Positions 44,700-61,609 of a stretch of 64,000 nt of DNA are shown here, in pieces; position 1 is the first letter of the stretch, and every line of letters starts with the position of its first letter. Below the pieces are notes generated by a model. The model was not told the DNA's origin, ran no database searches, and saw nothing but the letters and a program-made list of their open reading frames with translations. The position numbers were made by a program, and so were the translations under genes. Source of the DNA: Tolypeutes matacus (taxonomy: Eukaryota > Chordata > Mammalia > Cingulata > Chlamyphoridae); the NCBI GenBank assembly GCA_026826555.1, contig JAKSZT010053764.1, forward strand, positions 38,594,660 to 38,658,659, read 5' to 3'.

Positions 44700-45540
44700 T
44701 TCTGTAAGTATCTAGTGATAACCAGTATCTCCACCCTCTTCTCTCAACGAGACAAGAAAAGCTACTTTTTCTTTCCTTTACTTCCTCCTCCCATTTCTCG
44801 ATTGTTACCATCTAGGATTTTATTTTCAGTTTGTTACTTAGATTTTTTTGAAGATTTATTATTTCTTTATACATCATTGACTCTTATAACCTACACTTTC
44901 TCTTGGGTTGGTCCTTCTTTTTGCTGGAGTACTTCCTCTAATATTTCTTTCAGAGAAATTGAAAAAACAAAACTCCGAGTCCTTGCCTGGCTGAAAAAGC
45001 CTGTATTTTTCCTTCTCAGTGGGTTTGGCTGAATATAAAGTTCTAGGCTCAAAATAACTTCCTCTTAGAACTATGAAGGTATTGTGCAACTTTTTTTTTT
45101 TAATGTCCAGTATTGCTGATGAGAAGCCTCATGTCAGTCTGATACTTGGTTCTTTCCAGGTAATCTATGCCTTTTTCTTTTTTATGCTTTTAGGTTTTTT
45201 TCTTTATTCATGTTATTCTTAAATTTCACCACAATGTAACTAGCTGGTTTTGTTTTTTTTTTTTAATTATTTATTCTGCATGGCATGCAGTGTGCCCTTT
45301 CAATATGAGAGTTCATGTCTTCAGTTCTGGAATTTTTTCTTATTTATTTTTTCTGTATCTTCTTTCTGTTTATACCCAAACTCAGGACTCCCATTAGATG
45401 GCTATTTCAACTTTTGGCTGTATCCCCTATACCTTTCAGCCTTTGAAAAATACTTTCCATTTGTTTGTTCTTTTGTGTTGCATTGTGGGAGAATTGGTCT
45501 TCAGGTTAGATGTTTGGTTTAAAGACTGGATTCAAGATTA
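44700..45540 (-). mobile_element. Probable L1-related fragment
   Basis: Blocks such as 'ttcctctaatatttctttcag', 'gtttggctgaatataaagttctagg' and 'tattgctgatgagaagcc' resemble old L1 sequence in reverse. Assignment is tentative. A separate block at about 45595-45660 ('aaagaaactttagattacat') resembles the ends of the 17.7-19.6 kb repeat. Confidence 0.5.
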
Positions 45541-48299
45541 GTTGGCTTTCCTTTTAGATCTCATTCTGAAAGTTTTAAAAACATATGTTTTTTCTTTTTT
45601 TACTTTACTCTTTTATTTTTTATTTTTAAAGAAACTTTAGATTACATATGTTGTTCTTAATTAAATCACAGATTCATTGATTTCATCTTATTTCCACACT
45701 TTTTTGGGAGGAGGGATAAAATCTGTATGGGGTGAGAATATGGTCTTGTGTGTTTCATCATTGTAAACTAGCAATGTGCCAAGGACTATGGATATTGCAT
45801 TTAGTCTGTGACTGGTAATACTTTAATTTTTAATGAAAAAGAGTTCTTGGGTTTTTATTCCTTTATAAGGTGGGTTTTCTTTAAAAGCTTCCTCCTTTAG
45901 TATTTCATCATGTAAGTATTGTATAGAGAACACGTTTTTGGCATTATGTATACAAATATGCATCCGCCATGGTGTCTAATGTGCTCCTTGGAAATAATAG
46001 GCCCTGGATAAATGTTTGCTCAATTGATCAATTAATAAATGCATCAATCATATTAGATGAATGATTAGATTGAGTCAGGGTTTTCAATATAATGGTGATA
46101 AATATTTCAGTTAAGTAAAACTAACAAATATTTATATTATCCTAACCAAATTATTCTGTATGTTAGCATTTTGTTAGCTCCGTTTGAAATTTGTGTTCAC
46201 TGTATTTTGTGAGAATCTTGTTTGTTCCTTATCCTTGATAAGCCTTAGCGATTAAGCGAGTGTAGGAGGAGGGGCTGGGAAATTTGGCCGTGCCATTCCA
46301 ATTAGCAGCACAGTCAGAATACCTCACAATATTTTCCTAACAGTCCCCTCCTGCCGTGAATTACTGTAAATTTATTCATGCTCTGAAACATGTTATGGTC
46401 TGTTTCTCCAAAAGGCCCTTTAAACCTTAGAAAAATTTTATTAATTGCAAGGCAACAAAGCATATTCATGTAAAATTTCTATATTAGTTGGAATAATGGG
46501 GGTGTTCAGAGCACTGAATTTGAAGACTGAAACTGAATAACACACGTGAAAGTGAAAGGAAAAAAAAAAAACTTATTTTGCCATGCTGTGCTAATTACTC
46601 ATTCCAAACTTCTTGTACTGTTTTCCAATGAAATTGTTTATCATACAGTATTTAAAACATTTTGCACTCAATTCCTGTACATTTGGTTGCTTTTCAGCAG
46701 TTACTTTTACTGTATATGCCTTTCGATCATTTTTCTTGGCCGATTGGGATTATTAAAGAACAATGTACCTTATACTTTAATTTTTTAATTCTACAATTAT
46801 GCTTTAGACCTTCCCTAGAAGAGAGCTTCTTCAGGAAGTGTATAAAATGCTCTGTTCTAAATAGACTTGGCCAATACATTTAAGGAAGGCAGTATTCCTC
46901 TGGTTCATAGCAAAACAATTCCTCAACTCATTTTACTAATAATTAGTTCCTGTAGGGAATGATAGTCCCATAGTGAATATAGCATGGTAGATTCCGTTAA
47001 TGGTTGAAGTACTATGCTGTTACTATCCAAACCTCCGTTGTAGGACCCATGGATTGAAACCAGACCTGCCTTTGGTTTCCTTGCTATTTATAACAACAAT
47101 TGCAATTTTCCATTTTTCTAACCTTTGAACTTTTAGGATGTAGACTCCTTAAGACACTTCAACAAAATGCTATTTTTGATAATAAATGCCAGTTCACAGC
47201 TGTACTGGAAGAAAGATCTGGTTCCCTGAATTAAATTGATTTGCATTCTTTGGTTTTAAGATTTACTTATGGTTGCAACCATAGCTTGTAGTATATGTCT
47301 CTGCTTAGCATATTTGTACATAAACCTTCTTTTGTTTGTTTTGACCTGGGAAAATAGACTGATAGCAATTCTGCTCCATTAGCATTCATAGAAGATTAAG
47401 ATACGCTAGGTTACAGCTTTATGTGTAAGTTAGACTGGTAAACAACATTATTTTTTTGACATCTTGGTCTGCTTTAGTTTACTGCTTTGCTTTAATTTTA
47501 TTAGTGAGAAAGTTTTAACTAAAATCAAGCTAGTCTCACATGGACTCTTGCTTTTACTTTTTTAAACTGCCAAGTGAAGCTGCTTTCCCCCTCTAATCTT
47601 TCAGCTGTTGTTTAGGTTTTTGTGTTTAGAAGTTTTGTCACGGCTGTCACTGTCACGACATGGCTCACAGAAGCTCAGAAGCACAATTTCCAATTTGAAC
47701 CTGGAAAGCTACTTTGCTAATTTTTTGTCATTTTTGTAACCAGGTGTAAAGCACCCACTTCTAAATAGGTCAGGATCATTCTGGATTCATTCCTGGTTGT
47801 GGAATATATCTCTTTCAGAAAGAAAGAAATGGGAGGAGGATGTGGCAAGATGAGAGAAGGGTATAGGGGAAAGTTATGGACTTTTAGTGTTCCGTGGAGA
47901 GAGAATTAAGGGCTATTTCAACCCTTTACTTGTTTTCAGCTCTTTATAATGCCAAAGAGAAGTGAGAGGAGAGGAGATAGAGAGCAGATAAAATCATAAT
48001 CCATATGAATATTTTTATATGCTCGGCATGCTGACCCTTCATGAAGTAAGCAGGACTTAGAATCATGGAAATCAGGTGAAAAGAACACAATCCAGACTTA
48101 CTGGTGAACATTGAAAAACAAAACCCAAAGTATTCCATCTCATTGATCACAGAACTTACTTAATATACCAAAATGATGAGAGGTCAGTTTCCCTCAGTTT
48201 ATAAAAGGTGAATCAGTGGCTGAAGGGTCTAGTCAATATGGTCAACTCTTGAGAACAAGGTGCCGATGAGAGCATGGGTGACCCCAACAAAGAGGCAGC

Positions 48300-48530
48300 C
48301 AGTTAGTGCGCTGGTTAAGATCATGAGCTGTGAGTCAGGGTCAGCCCCCATTTAACTAGCTGTTTAGTTTTGGTACTTGATAAGCTTTAACTTCTTCATC
48401 TGGAAATGAGGATACCTTGATCACCTACTTCCTAGGGTTGTTAGGATAACCAGTAAGACAACATATAGAAAATATTTAAGATGGAGTCTAGCACATAGTA
48501 AGTACACAATATAAACTAGCTATTAATGTT
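48300..48530 (+). mobile_element. MIR SINE, nearly full length
   Basis: MIR head 'agtgcgctggttaagatcatgagc', core 'ttcttcatctggaaatgaggat', and tail 'tagcacatagtaagtacacaat'. Confidence 0.8.
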
Positions 48531-48984
48531 TTTACAATCATCAATATGAATATTTACCTTTAAATGTATTTTACATCTGTATTTCAATATGTGTGTGTCT
48601 TATGTTTTGGGAAATTCCTTCAAATAAAAATAAGGCCAAAACAAGACATCATATTTCAGAGAAATGGTTGGGTACTCAAATAAGCATGGGGAGTGTAAGA
48701 TCAGTGGAAGGTAAATGGATTCCTTATAGCAGGCTCAGAGCTTTTAATGTGGTAATGTGCATTTTGAATGCCCAAGAATTATAGCATTTCCTATAGAGTT
48801 TTTTGTTGTTGCTGCTGTTTTCATTTCTTTTCTTTTCTTTTTTTTAAAAGAAATTAGAATTCCACAGAACACACCTTGGGGAAAGTTTGGTGGACTAGCT
48901 AATTGCCCAGGCTTCCATCAGATTGAAGAAACATAATTGTAGAAATGAAAGCCCGGTGAACAATTGTACAACACTTGCTATCTA

Positions 48985-49085
48985 AACTCTTGTTACTCAA
49001 AATGTGGTCTGTGGAACAGCAGCAACAGAACCAACTAGGAGCTTGTTAGAAATACAAACTTGCAGGCTCCACCCCAGATCTACTG

Positions 49086-49119
<34 letters not shown>

Positions 49120-49190
49120 CATTTTTAACAGCATCCCTGATGATTCATATGGGCATTAAAGTTTTCAAAGTCCTGATCTAAAGAACTTGA
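48985..49190 (-). mobile_element. MER5A-like hAT element with A-run expansion
   Basis: Carries 'gtggtctgtggaacagcagca', 'gagcttgttagaaatac', 'caggctccaccccagatctactga' and 'gatgattcatatgggcat', the order of MER5A in reverse. A pure run of 30 A (49086-49115) stands where the family has a short A/T segment, so a microsatellite has grown inside it. Confidence 0.75.
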
Positions 49191-49814
49191 ATGATGTCAC
49201 TGGTGGTTGATGATTTTCAGCTGAGGTTTACAGGAACACATCTCTTTTCTGAGCCAGTCCAGGGCAGGGGATGTTATCTCTGGGAAGTTGGTCATCTCTT
49301 ATGAGTGAAACCAGAGTGTGAAGGAAGAGGGCTAATATGTTTAGAATCAGATCCCATGACAGTGGTGCTAGAAGCTCTCAGAAGCCTTGCTGGGCATTTG
49401 CTCAGAACTTGTGCTGATTTCAAATCTTATTAAGCCATGAAGTAGTGCCTGGCAAATTATCCTTTCTTGGCTATTCATGCTTCCCAATTCATTTTTATTG
49501 TGCTAATTAAACCTCAAGTGATATTTCAAGTACAGATTGTTTTTTCCATTATTGAGTCTTTGGCCAGCATATTAATGTTGTAGAATTAACGTGAGTCAGA
49601 TACTTACTCATTTGTGGACGACTTTACATTTAAAAGAGCTAGACCTGGCCAATTTTGCACAGATTCCTTTGGAAACGGCTATGACAAAGTGATATAATTT
49701 CACTATAAATAAAGAAGACTAACTCTTCCCTCACAAATAGATATGTAATTATTTTTTAAATGACCCAAATTCCTGGGTCATGGATATGCAGTGGTGTTTA
49801 TGTGTAGCCTGGAG

Positions 49815-50045
49815 AGGTGGTATAGTGCAGTGGGGAAGACACTGAGCTTTGGGTTCACATCTCAGGTCTACATGAAGTTGAATGACCTGAAAAACATATA
49901 TTTGACTTTTCCAAAACTCATGTTCCTCATTAATTAGATGAGGACAAAATACTTAAATTTTACATTGGATGTAAGGATTAAATAAAACAATATTTTAAAA
50001 GCACTAGGCAAGAGTATCTGTTTAGGTAAATGCCCAATAATTGTA
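49815..50045 (+). mobile_element. MIR SINE
   Basis: Has 'gtggtatagtgcagtgggg', 'gttgaatgacctg', 'tcctcattaattagatgaggac', and 'gtaaatgcccaataattg' in the MIR order. Confidence 0.7.
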
Positions 50046-50639
50046 ATTAAGCAAAACATTTTTTAGAGCTGTTAATCATTTAAGCTTTGGCTTGAAGAAA
50101 AAAATGACATTAGATTTTATAGGGAAAATTAAGATTATGACATAGCATTCTTATGGATAATCTCTTTATTTTAACCTTTCTCTGCCCAAATTTGAAAACT
50201 ATTAGATATCATAAAGGATAGAAAATTCATTCCATAGGTTTGTACTTGAGGTGTCAAGAGAGATTTCTTCAAGCTCCATTGGTGGGAGCACAAAAATTTG
50301 CAAGCTGGAAAGCATATGGGTGAGTCGTAACTGATTTAAGGGCCAAGAGTGAGGATTACCAAGTTGGCAATGAAGAATTCCAGGGAGAAACTTAGTTTAT
50401 GTTGTAACACTACTATTAGGCTCAGGGTCAAGTGCAGGAGACTGGATGAAAGCCTGTAGGAAGCAGTTAAACCCATTTTCATCCCATATAAACCTGGTGA
50501 CTACACCTATCCCTCCAGCAGAAAACGGGAGGTTTTTTTCTCCACAAAGGATAAAATAGAGGTTCTGAGGAACTCCAGGGAGAGTTGAGGCTGGGGGAAC
50601 CACAGAGAAAATGGAGGATTAACATACTGTAAATGTCAT

Positions 50640-51793
50640 ACTGAATATTGACATTTCCAGTCTTTTCAACCTCCAGACAAAAGACTAGAGAGCATCAGCT
50701 GAAGAATTTGACCAGTTCCCCCCTCAAAAATGATTTAAAGATAATGACATCAGTTGTTGCCCAATAAAGGTGCCAATTTTATTGCCCTATAATGAAGCTT
50801 ACCATTAATACAGTGCATAAAGTTACTAGTACCCCATTCTTGAAGATGTGTAAATAGCCAAGGACCACCAAATATATGAGGAATGCTTATAATATGAAAG
50901 ACAAACTCTAAACAACCAAAGAGGAAAAACAATTGCAAGAAACAAAATATATATGGAGAGAGGTAAACTTCAAAAGAAATTATCATTAATATTTCATAGT
51001 GATCAGAACAGATATTGGATCCATGAAATAAAAACAAGGTGCTATAAAAAAGAACATCAGGCACAAATGAAAGAGCCTCAGAAACTAAAAATATGACAGA
51101 GAAATGAAAACCTCAAAGGAAGGTTTGAAAGGTAAAACTGAGGAAATTTCTCTATACCTAGAGAAAAGAGACAAAAAGATGGAAAATGGGAGAGAAAGGA
51201 TTAGAAAATTAGGTGGGCTTTTCAGAAGATCCAATATCCAAATAATAGGAGTTCCAAGTGGTATGAAGATGTTGCATCACAGTTGAATTGGCATGACTTT
51301 TTCTTTCTTAGTTGTACATATAACAGTGATGCATCTATAAATGATGTCTTATATTTGGTGAACTATGATAACTATTACCTAATATATGGTTCAGCTATCA
51401 GTAGAGTTTACTTTATAACATTTGGAAGGATGTGAAAATGGAGAGGATGTTGAGTGTGGAATGGGCATGTGGGGAGGGCTGGAGTTCTATGTGGAAATGA
51501 GCATAGCTCTCATCTTCCATGATGGGAGATCAGTAGATAATGAATGCTAAAATAGTATCATCAAGAAGTAGCAATATAAGCATATTATTTAGTGGTGTGG
51601 AAATCAGTGCCAGAAGAAGTTAAAAGAGATGAATTGAGTGCCTGGGGATCAGGAAAGAGTGCTGCATGGATGAGGTGGAACTACAGTAGTTGGAATATTT
51701 TTTTATAACAGGTTTTGTAGAATTATATACTCTTCAAACTATGTGACTAGATTGAAAAATAAAAGCAAAATAAAATTCTTAAAAAAAAAAAAA
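50640..51793 (+). mobile_element. LINE-type element, 3' part with poly(A)
   Basis: The segment ends in an A run (51780-51793) preceded by 'aataaaagcaaaataaaattc'. The block around 51100-51260, including 'caatatccaaataataggagttcc', resembles a part of old L1-class elements. A 60-codon frame (start 51104) has a Lys/Glu-rich sequence without a recognised domain. The left limit is uncertain. Confidence 0.5.
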
Positions 51794-51858
51794 GTCCCCT
51801 TGGTCATACCACTGACTTCAAGATTTTTCATCAAGTAAGCCTATTTTGTATATCTTGC

Positions 51859-52274
51859 TGTATTAGTCAGGGTTCTCTAGGGAAACAAAAGCAACAAAAT
51901 TTTTATAAGAATTGTCTCACATGGCTGCGGGAATGAGCAAGTCCAAATTTTATAGGGCAGGCCACAAGCTGGGAACTCCCATGAAAGTTTTTGATGAGTT
52001 CCCCGGGAGAAGCTGGCTGGCTGAAGTAGAAATGGAAACCCTCTTCTCTGTCTGCTGAAATCATCACTCCTCCTTTTAAGGTCTTCAACCGATGCAGTGA
52101 GACTTCTCTCATTGCTGAAGGCCATCTCCTCAGTTGATTGTAAATCTAATAAGCCATCGATGCAATTAATTTGCTGATGATTTAAATCCATGAAATGTCC
52201 TCTCAGTAGCAATCACACCAGTGCTTGCTTGATCAAACAACTGGACACCCACACCTGGCCAAGTAATTATCATC
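51859..52274 (+). mobile_element. Solo LTR, ERV type, with TSD
   Basis: Begins 'tgtattagtcagggttctctag', a well-known start of an ERV-type LTR. A 5-bp repeat, cttgc, flanks it at 51854-51858 and 52275-52279. There is no interior. A minus-strand frame of 111 codons across it is not a gene. Confidence 0.7.
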
Positions 52275-52354
52275 CTTGCCTTGACAACTTAATTTGGAAA
52301 GTTCAGTCACCACAGGAGTTACCACCAAAACTTAGAGCTAGGAGAAATGTAGTT

Positions 52355-52500
52355 TCTAATTGGACTTCTTTGTTTTATGGAGAAGAAAACATATAGAGAG
52401 AAGTGACTCACCTAAGCCCACACAGCTAGTAAGGGCCAGGTGTAAGGCCTAGGATTTCTGTTTTTCTGTTCCAGTGCTTGTTCCTTTTTACTGCATTGCC
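52355..52500 (-). mobile_element. MIR SINE fragment
   Basis: Reverse MIR core 'gaagtgactcacctaagccc', 'acacagctagtaagggccagg', 'ctgttccagtgcttgttcc'. Confidence 0.75.
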
Positions 52501-53786
52501 TCTGGATCATTATTATATGTTTTATTGTCCCAGACAGCTTGGGTCTTAGGAGCCCAGTATTGTATTTTGCAGCCCTTTCCCCATGGTGGGAATGTCATGA
52601 GCTATGCACTCTATCAGTTTTGTTCCAGTCTGATTTCAGTAATGAAGCACAAAGCTTTTGTCAGTGAGGGCTGCACCATAAAAGAAGGGTTCTTGCATAG
52701 TAATGTGAAGATGGTGGGTCAGGCTCTGCTAGGTGGGTGTATTAGCTGCAATTTAACGGCTGTTGAAGTTGAATGGCCTTTTCTGACCTCCGGGTTGCTC
52801 CTGAGTTAATGATGTATCCTAGTTTCATGGGACACAGCTGTTGGAAGGAATGCAGCCCTGATCAGAGTTTCTGATACAAAGGAAGTGACCAGCCTGAGTG
52901 GCAGGACCTGGCATGTACTGTTATCTGTCAGACACCTATCTTCGGGTAAAAATACTGTAATTCTTTGTGCTTTAAAGCAATGTGGACATCCAATAGATGT
53001 GATAGTTTAATGAAGTGATAGCAGGATCAATAAAGAAAAGCTAGCTTTGGAAATGTAAAAGTGAAAAAATGATGCTTCCCAGGAATTAAGGCTCAAAATT
53101 TCATCAGACAACAATACATTCTCCAGAGTTTTCAAAAAAAAAAAAACAAAACAACCTTTCATTGGAGAAAGGGTCCACATAACTTTATTCATCATATCAT
53201 AAATAGGATGACCAAAATTTTCCCCAGATTATTTAAGTATGGCTTATATAGCTTTGAAACATTCTAACATTGTGGTGGTTCAAGCTTCATGTCTTTGAGA
53301 AATGCTTTAAAAATGACGTTTTTCCATCATTTGTCTACTTCAAAATCTAGGTCTCTTAGTGGATCCGAGTTTTAAGAGTTACTTAATACAAAAAAAAAAA
53401 AAAAAAAAGAATTATTTAAAAAATTAGATGTATTCTCATCCTTTTGTGTTCTTGACTATAAAAGTGGAGGGGGAGAGGGCATTATCTCCTTATGTGCAAA
53501 AAAACTGGATTAGTAATTGTAGAACAGAATAAGTAGACATGGTTCCATAAAATAGTATTTTTCAACAAAAGGTTATTCTGCAGCAACATACTCAATAAAT
53601 GTGTGAAATTTGTTTTCAAATCTTATTAATGAATGATTTTTTGCTCTACAACCTGTAGGGTTTATCAACCTGGCACTTCAGTTCAACATGAATCAGTTTC
53701 AGAAAGTGAATAATGCTTGACTTTAAAGCATGAAGTATAAAGGGTGTTCTCATTTTTTGCTGTTATTTTGATACTGTATTTAATGA

Positions 53787-57464
<3,678 letters not shown>

Positions 57465-57764
57465 TTGCACCAACTATCACATTTCTCGAATCTCCAACCT
57501 CAGACCACCACTGGTGCATTCCATTCACTGTGAAAGGCAACCCCAAACCAGCGCTTCAGTGGTTCTATAACGGGGCGATATTGAATGAGTCCAAATACAT
57601 CTGTACTAAAATACATGTTACTAACCACACGGAATACCACGGCTGCCTCCAGCTGGATAACCCCACGCACATGAACAATGGGGACTACATTTTAATCGCC
57701 AAGAATGAGTATGGGAAGGATGAGAAACAGGTTTATGCTCACTTCATGGGCTGGCCTGGAGATG
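57465..57764 (+). CDS. NTRK2: TrkB coding exon 8: second Ig-like domain (ligand binding)
   Basis: A 300-bp exon, phase 1 on both sides, residues 285 (split) to 384. It encodes almost the whole membrane-proximal Ig-like domain, the main BDNF/NT-4 binding module in Trk receptors, with C302 and C345 and the conserved SDHHWCIPF segment. Sequons at NES (about 325) and NHT (about 338) are kept. Differences from human are few: I for T in 'GDYILIAKN', and 'KQVYAHF' for 'KQISAHF'. The exon ends GGAGATG|GTGAGT, giving Asp384 where human has Ile. Phase 1 at both ends makes this domain a symmetric module. The stalk, transmembrane and kinase exons lie outside the window. Confidence 0.97.
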
Positions 57765-59285
57765 GTGAGTATCTAATGCTTTTTCATCTGGGGAGAATAT
57801 AGGGGATATCAGTCAGCTCTTGACAAAATTGTGTGCATAAAAATAAGCCGTCCCCAAGCCCCATTATTTATTCTTGCTCTGGATCTGCAGGTCTGCTGAG
57901 GTGGTTTGATTCCACAGGTATTTATGATGGGGCACAGGTTGAAGAAGCATTGGGCCCACGTAGATCTGCTTCTTATAGTGAGCATGGAAGTGCAAGAGGG
58001 CAGGGCCGTTTAAGGCTTGGGTTCTGGACTGTCACACGGGCTCTCCTGCCTATGTCCCACTGGCCAAAGCAAATCATCTGGCCAAGGCTAAGTCAAGGGG
58101 AAGGAACCTGGGGGAGCTGAAGGAAGAGTGAATGCTTTGGAACAATAATCTGATCTCTTCAGGACTACTAATGAGTGTGTTGGGGTAGTTCATGAGAGAA
58201 GGGTTGTTATTATTACTGTCCTTCTTGTTGTTATTATTGTGTTTAATGAGATTTTGTACCTGCAAGGGCAAAACCCATGCAAAAAACCATGAGCGGATGA
58301 ATGGTGTTTAGTTGACTCATGGCCTATTTAACTTTTATTTTTGCCCCTTATCCATTTGGAATGGAGAATCCTGCTTTCTCATCCATGGATGAGACATCAG
58401 TATCCTGGAATGTTTTGCTTACCTGGGCTGAATGAGCTGAATCGTCCTTTTATCAGATCTTCAATTGTTTTCTTCTAAGAGCGATAGCAATTCCCGCCTG
58501 ACCAATGGTTTGGATGGCTTGGGTGGGGAGAATGATGGTTGGCATCAGTGGGCAACAGGAGAATTTCAGTGTGAGCCCCAGTGAGAGCACAGCCATGGCT
58601 TTGACTTCAACTGCTGTCATTCAGCGGAGTCTTCTTACCTGCCCTATTTTGTTGCCACAATCCTTGCTACCATTGTGGGCACCAAGACCTGTGTTTAGAT
58701 GTTGGGACCTGTGCCTGAGTAGAATTCTTCACCATAATAGCATGGAGTTAGTCAAAGTCACACAAAGATTGCTTGGCAGAATGAAGGGACAAAAGAAAGT
58801 TGGAGGCCCAGGAAGCAGGGGCTGCTTGGGGCATTTGTACCCGTGTGGCTTCCAGGGGCAGCGTCACAGACTAAGGTGACCCATGCACAGCCACCTTCAC
58901 CAAGCAGTAAATGGGAATGCAGTAACTCTCATTACATAATAATTCTTCTTATCCTGCTATTTACTAAACAGGTTTTTCAATGCACAAGCTTCCTTAGCAT
59001 GCTCAAAAGGTGATTTGAATTATAGCAGTGTGATTTACAAACAGCCCTGCAGGAGCACATAAAACAAGCTCTGTTTGGATGCCTTACCCAGGGACCCCTG
59101 ACAGTCATTGTATTTCCCATTAAATCTTCCTCTTAATTGAGACTTTAGCTGCATGGCTATGTTTGCCATAATAAATCTTTAGATAACTGTGTTTCTGTCT
59201 CTATGTTCGAGGGAATAATAGCTTAGAGTTAAAACGGGGGGGGGGGGGGCTCCTATTTGGGCTGACTGCCTTTTGTGCGTTTGTT

Positions 59286-60346
59286 TTTAAACAACCTCTT
59301 TATTTTGGGATAATTTTGGATTTACAGAAAAATGGCAACAATAGTACAGAGAGTTCCCAGAGATCTCCCACCCACTTTTCCCCATTGTTCACATCTTATG
59401 TCTCCGTGGTGCGTTTGTCATAACTAAGAAACTGCCATTGTTACATTACTATTAACTGATCCTTGGACTTTTTATGAATTTCACCAACAACTGCCTTTTG
59501 AAGTGGGAGTGAAACTTGATTCCGGTCGAAGGTCCGGAGTTTAAAAGCCATCAGAAGTTGTCTGTGCTCTTTGATATAGGCACAGTAATGCCGGTGTAAA
59601 GGCAGTAGCTTCTATTTTAGATAGGATTTTGATATAGTTTTCTTTTGAACATTTCTATGTAGTGACAATATTTGATAGAGCTGAAGACCTCTAATCCATG
59701 CGGCTTCATTTTTATCCATCGTTTCTGTTAGATTTTTTTTTTTTTCCTTTACAATCAAACACTCCCCCTCCCACTTCCCCCATCCCTAGTAATCTCTAAT
59801 CTACTTTCTGTCCCTGCAGATTTGCTATTTCTGGTCATCTGTAATAAGTGATAGTATACAATCTTTGTCTTATGTGCCTTGCTTATTTCACTGAGCATAA
59901 TGTTTTCAAGGTTCTTCCACATTGCAGCATGTCTTCTAACTTCCTTCTTTTTTTATAGCCCATTAATATTCCTTTTGTGTGTTTGTACCACATTGTGCTT
60001 ATCCATTCATCTGTCGATGGACACTTGAATGGTGTTTCCACCTTTTGGCTATTGCAAATAATGTTGCTATGAACATTGGTGTACAAGTATTGTTTGAGAT
60101 GTCGTTTTCACTTTCTTTAGGTATATCCCTAGGAGTAGAATTGCTGGGTCATTTGGTAATTGTGTATTTAACTTTTTGAGGAACTGCCATATTGCTTTCC
60201 ATAATGTCTGCACCATTTTACATTCCCACCAGCAATGCATTGGGGTTCCAATTTTTTCTGCATCCTCTCCAACACCTGTTATTTTCTACTTTTAAAAAAA
60301 CAATAGCCATCTTTGTAGATGTGAAGTGGTATCTCATTATGGTTTT
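59286..60346 (-). mobile_element. L1 3' UTR copies, left part
   Basis: Two L1-type pieces in reverse: 59286-59488 ('ggataattttggatttacag', 'agagagttcccagagatctccc') and about 59728-60346 ('gtgtttccaccttttggctattgc', 'ctaggagtagaattgctgggtc', 'attcccaccagcaatgca', 'gatgtgaagtggtatctcatt'). The latter is interrupted by a nested insertion at 60347 and resumes at 60813. Confidence 0.8.
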
Positions 60347-60812
60347 TTAAATATATATATTTTAATAGAGAATTTGTGAGCTTACAAAACAATCCTGCGT
60401 AATGTACAGAAATCTCATATGTCACCCCTCCACCAACATCTGATGTTGTGGAACATTTGTTACAGATTATGAAAGAATATCATTAGACTATTACCACTAA
60501 CTATGGCCCATAGCTTACATGTGGCATATTTTTTTCCATACACTCCCTATTATCAACACTATGTATTAGTATTTTATATTTGTTTTAATTCATGAGAGAG
60601 CACTCTCATATTTGTACTGTTAATCACTGTCCATGTTCCACCGCATGGCTCGATGTGTTATATGGTCCCATGCTTTGTACAGTCTATCCAAAGTGTACAC
60701 TCAGTGGCTCCCACTTTCATCACAGAATTGTGCAGCTTGATAATAAAGTAAAGTTTTGGTCATTTTCCTTAGTCCAAAATAAAAAATCAATCCCATACCC
60801 CCCTTTTTTGAC
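60347..60812 (-). mobile_element. Xenarthran-type retroelement nested in L1, with TSD
   Basis: About 466 bp with blocks 'gagcttacaaaacaatcc', 'gttgtggaacatttgttacag', 'ctaactatggcccatagc', 'caattcatgagag'-like and 'gtactgttaatcactgtcc'. It is related to 9868-10170. The duplicated L1 target is ctcattatggtttt (60333-60346) and ctcattgtggtttt (60813-60826), 14 bp with one mismatch. Confidence 0.8.
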
Positions 60813-61085
60813 CTCATTGTGGTTTTGATTTGCATTTCCCTAATGTCTGATGATACTAAGCATCTTTTCATGTGCTTATTGGCCATTTGTATATCTTCTT
60901 TGGAGAAATGTCTGTTCAAGTCTATTGCCCATTTTTAAATTGAATTGTTTGTCTTTTTATTATTGCATTGTAAAAGTTCCTTATATATTCTGGATATTAA
61001 GCTCTTACTTGATATATGGTTTATAACTATTTTCTTCCATTCTATAGTTTGTCTTTTCAGTTTCTTGATAATTTCCTTTGATACA
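60813..61085 (-). mobile_element. L1 3' UTR, right part of split copy
   Basis: Continues the 59728-60346 element: 'gttttgatttgcatttccctaatg', 'ctgttcaagtctattgccc', 'gtaaaagttccttatatattctgg', 'gtttgtcttttcagtttcttgat'. Confidence 0.82.
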
Positions 61086-61609
61086 CAAAAGTGTTTCTGT
61101 TAGTTTTAACTTAGATAGTGATGGGAAAGAATGTTTTTTCTGGAATAAGAATAACTTGAGCCTCTTGAATATTTCTCTTGAAAAAAACAATGATTTATTA
61201 AAGATTAAAATTAAGCTCCATTTTATAAAGATGTTCTCTTCTCTCTCTTCTTTCCCTCTTCTTGTTCAGTTATTCATTTGTTTTCATTAGGACTTTAAAA
61301 TATAAACTATCTGTTTTTAGGAAAAACTGATTTTTTTTTCTCTTTATTTACTCAGGGACCAGCTATCAAGGAGTAATAAATGAAAGTGGAAATGAAGGAG
61401 ACTTGGCCCAGGGTGATAGTGGATATAAATGGCCCTAGTGGACCATAAACCAGTGTGACCAATTAGAGATTGACCTTATTTGCCTTGTGTGATAGAATCT
61501 TTGACAGTATTTATGAGATTTGTAGCCATAACATACAGATAGTGACCTTTCTTAGAGTTGCTTCCTTTCTCTCTTAACCCCCTTTAAAACTAAAGAAAAA
61601 ATAAATAGC

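Noticed and set aside
51104..51286. 60-codon Lys/Glu-rich frame that might be a small coiled-coil gene
   Set aside because: It lies in a block resembling old LINE sequence, with a poly(A) end, so it is better explained as repeat-derived.
57918..58120. Segment 'tatttatgatggggcacag' considered as the next NTRK2 stalk exon
   Set aside because: Only a few codons resemble the human stalk (YDGAQ against DDGAN); the rest does not match and the block looks like an interspersed repeat.
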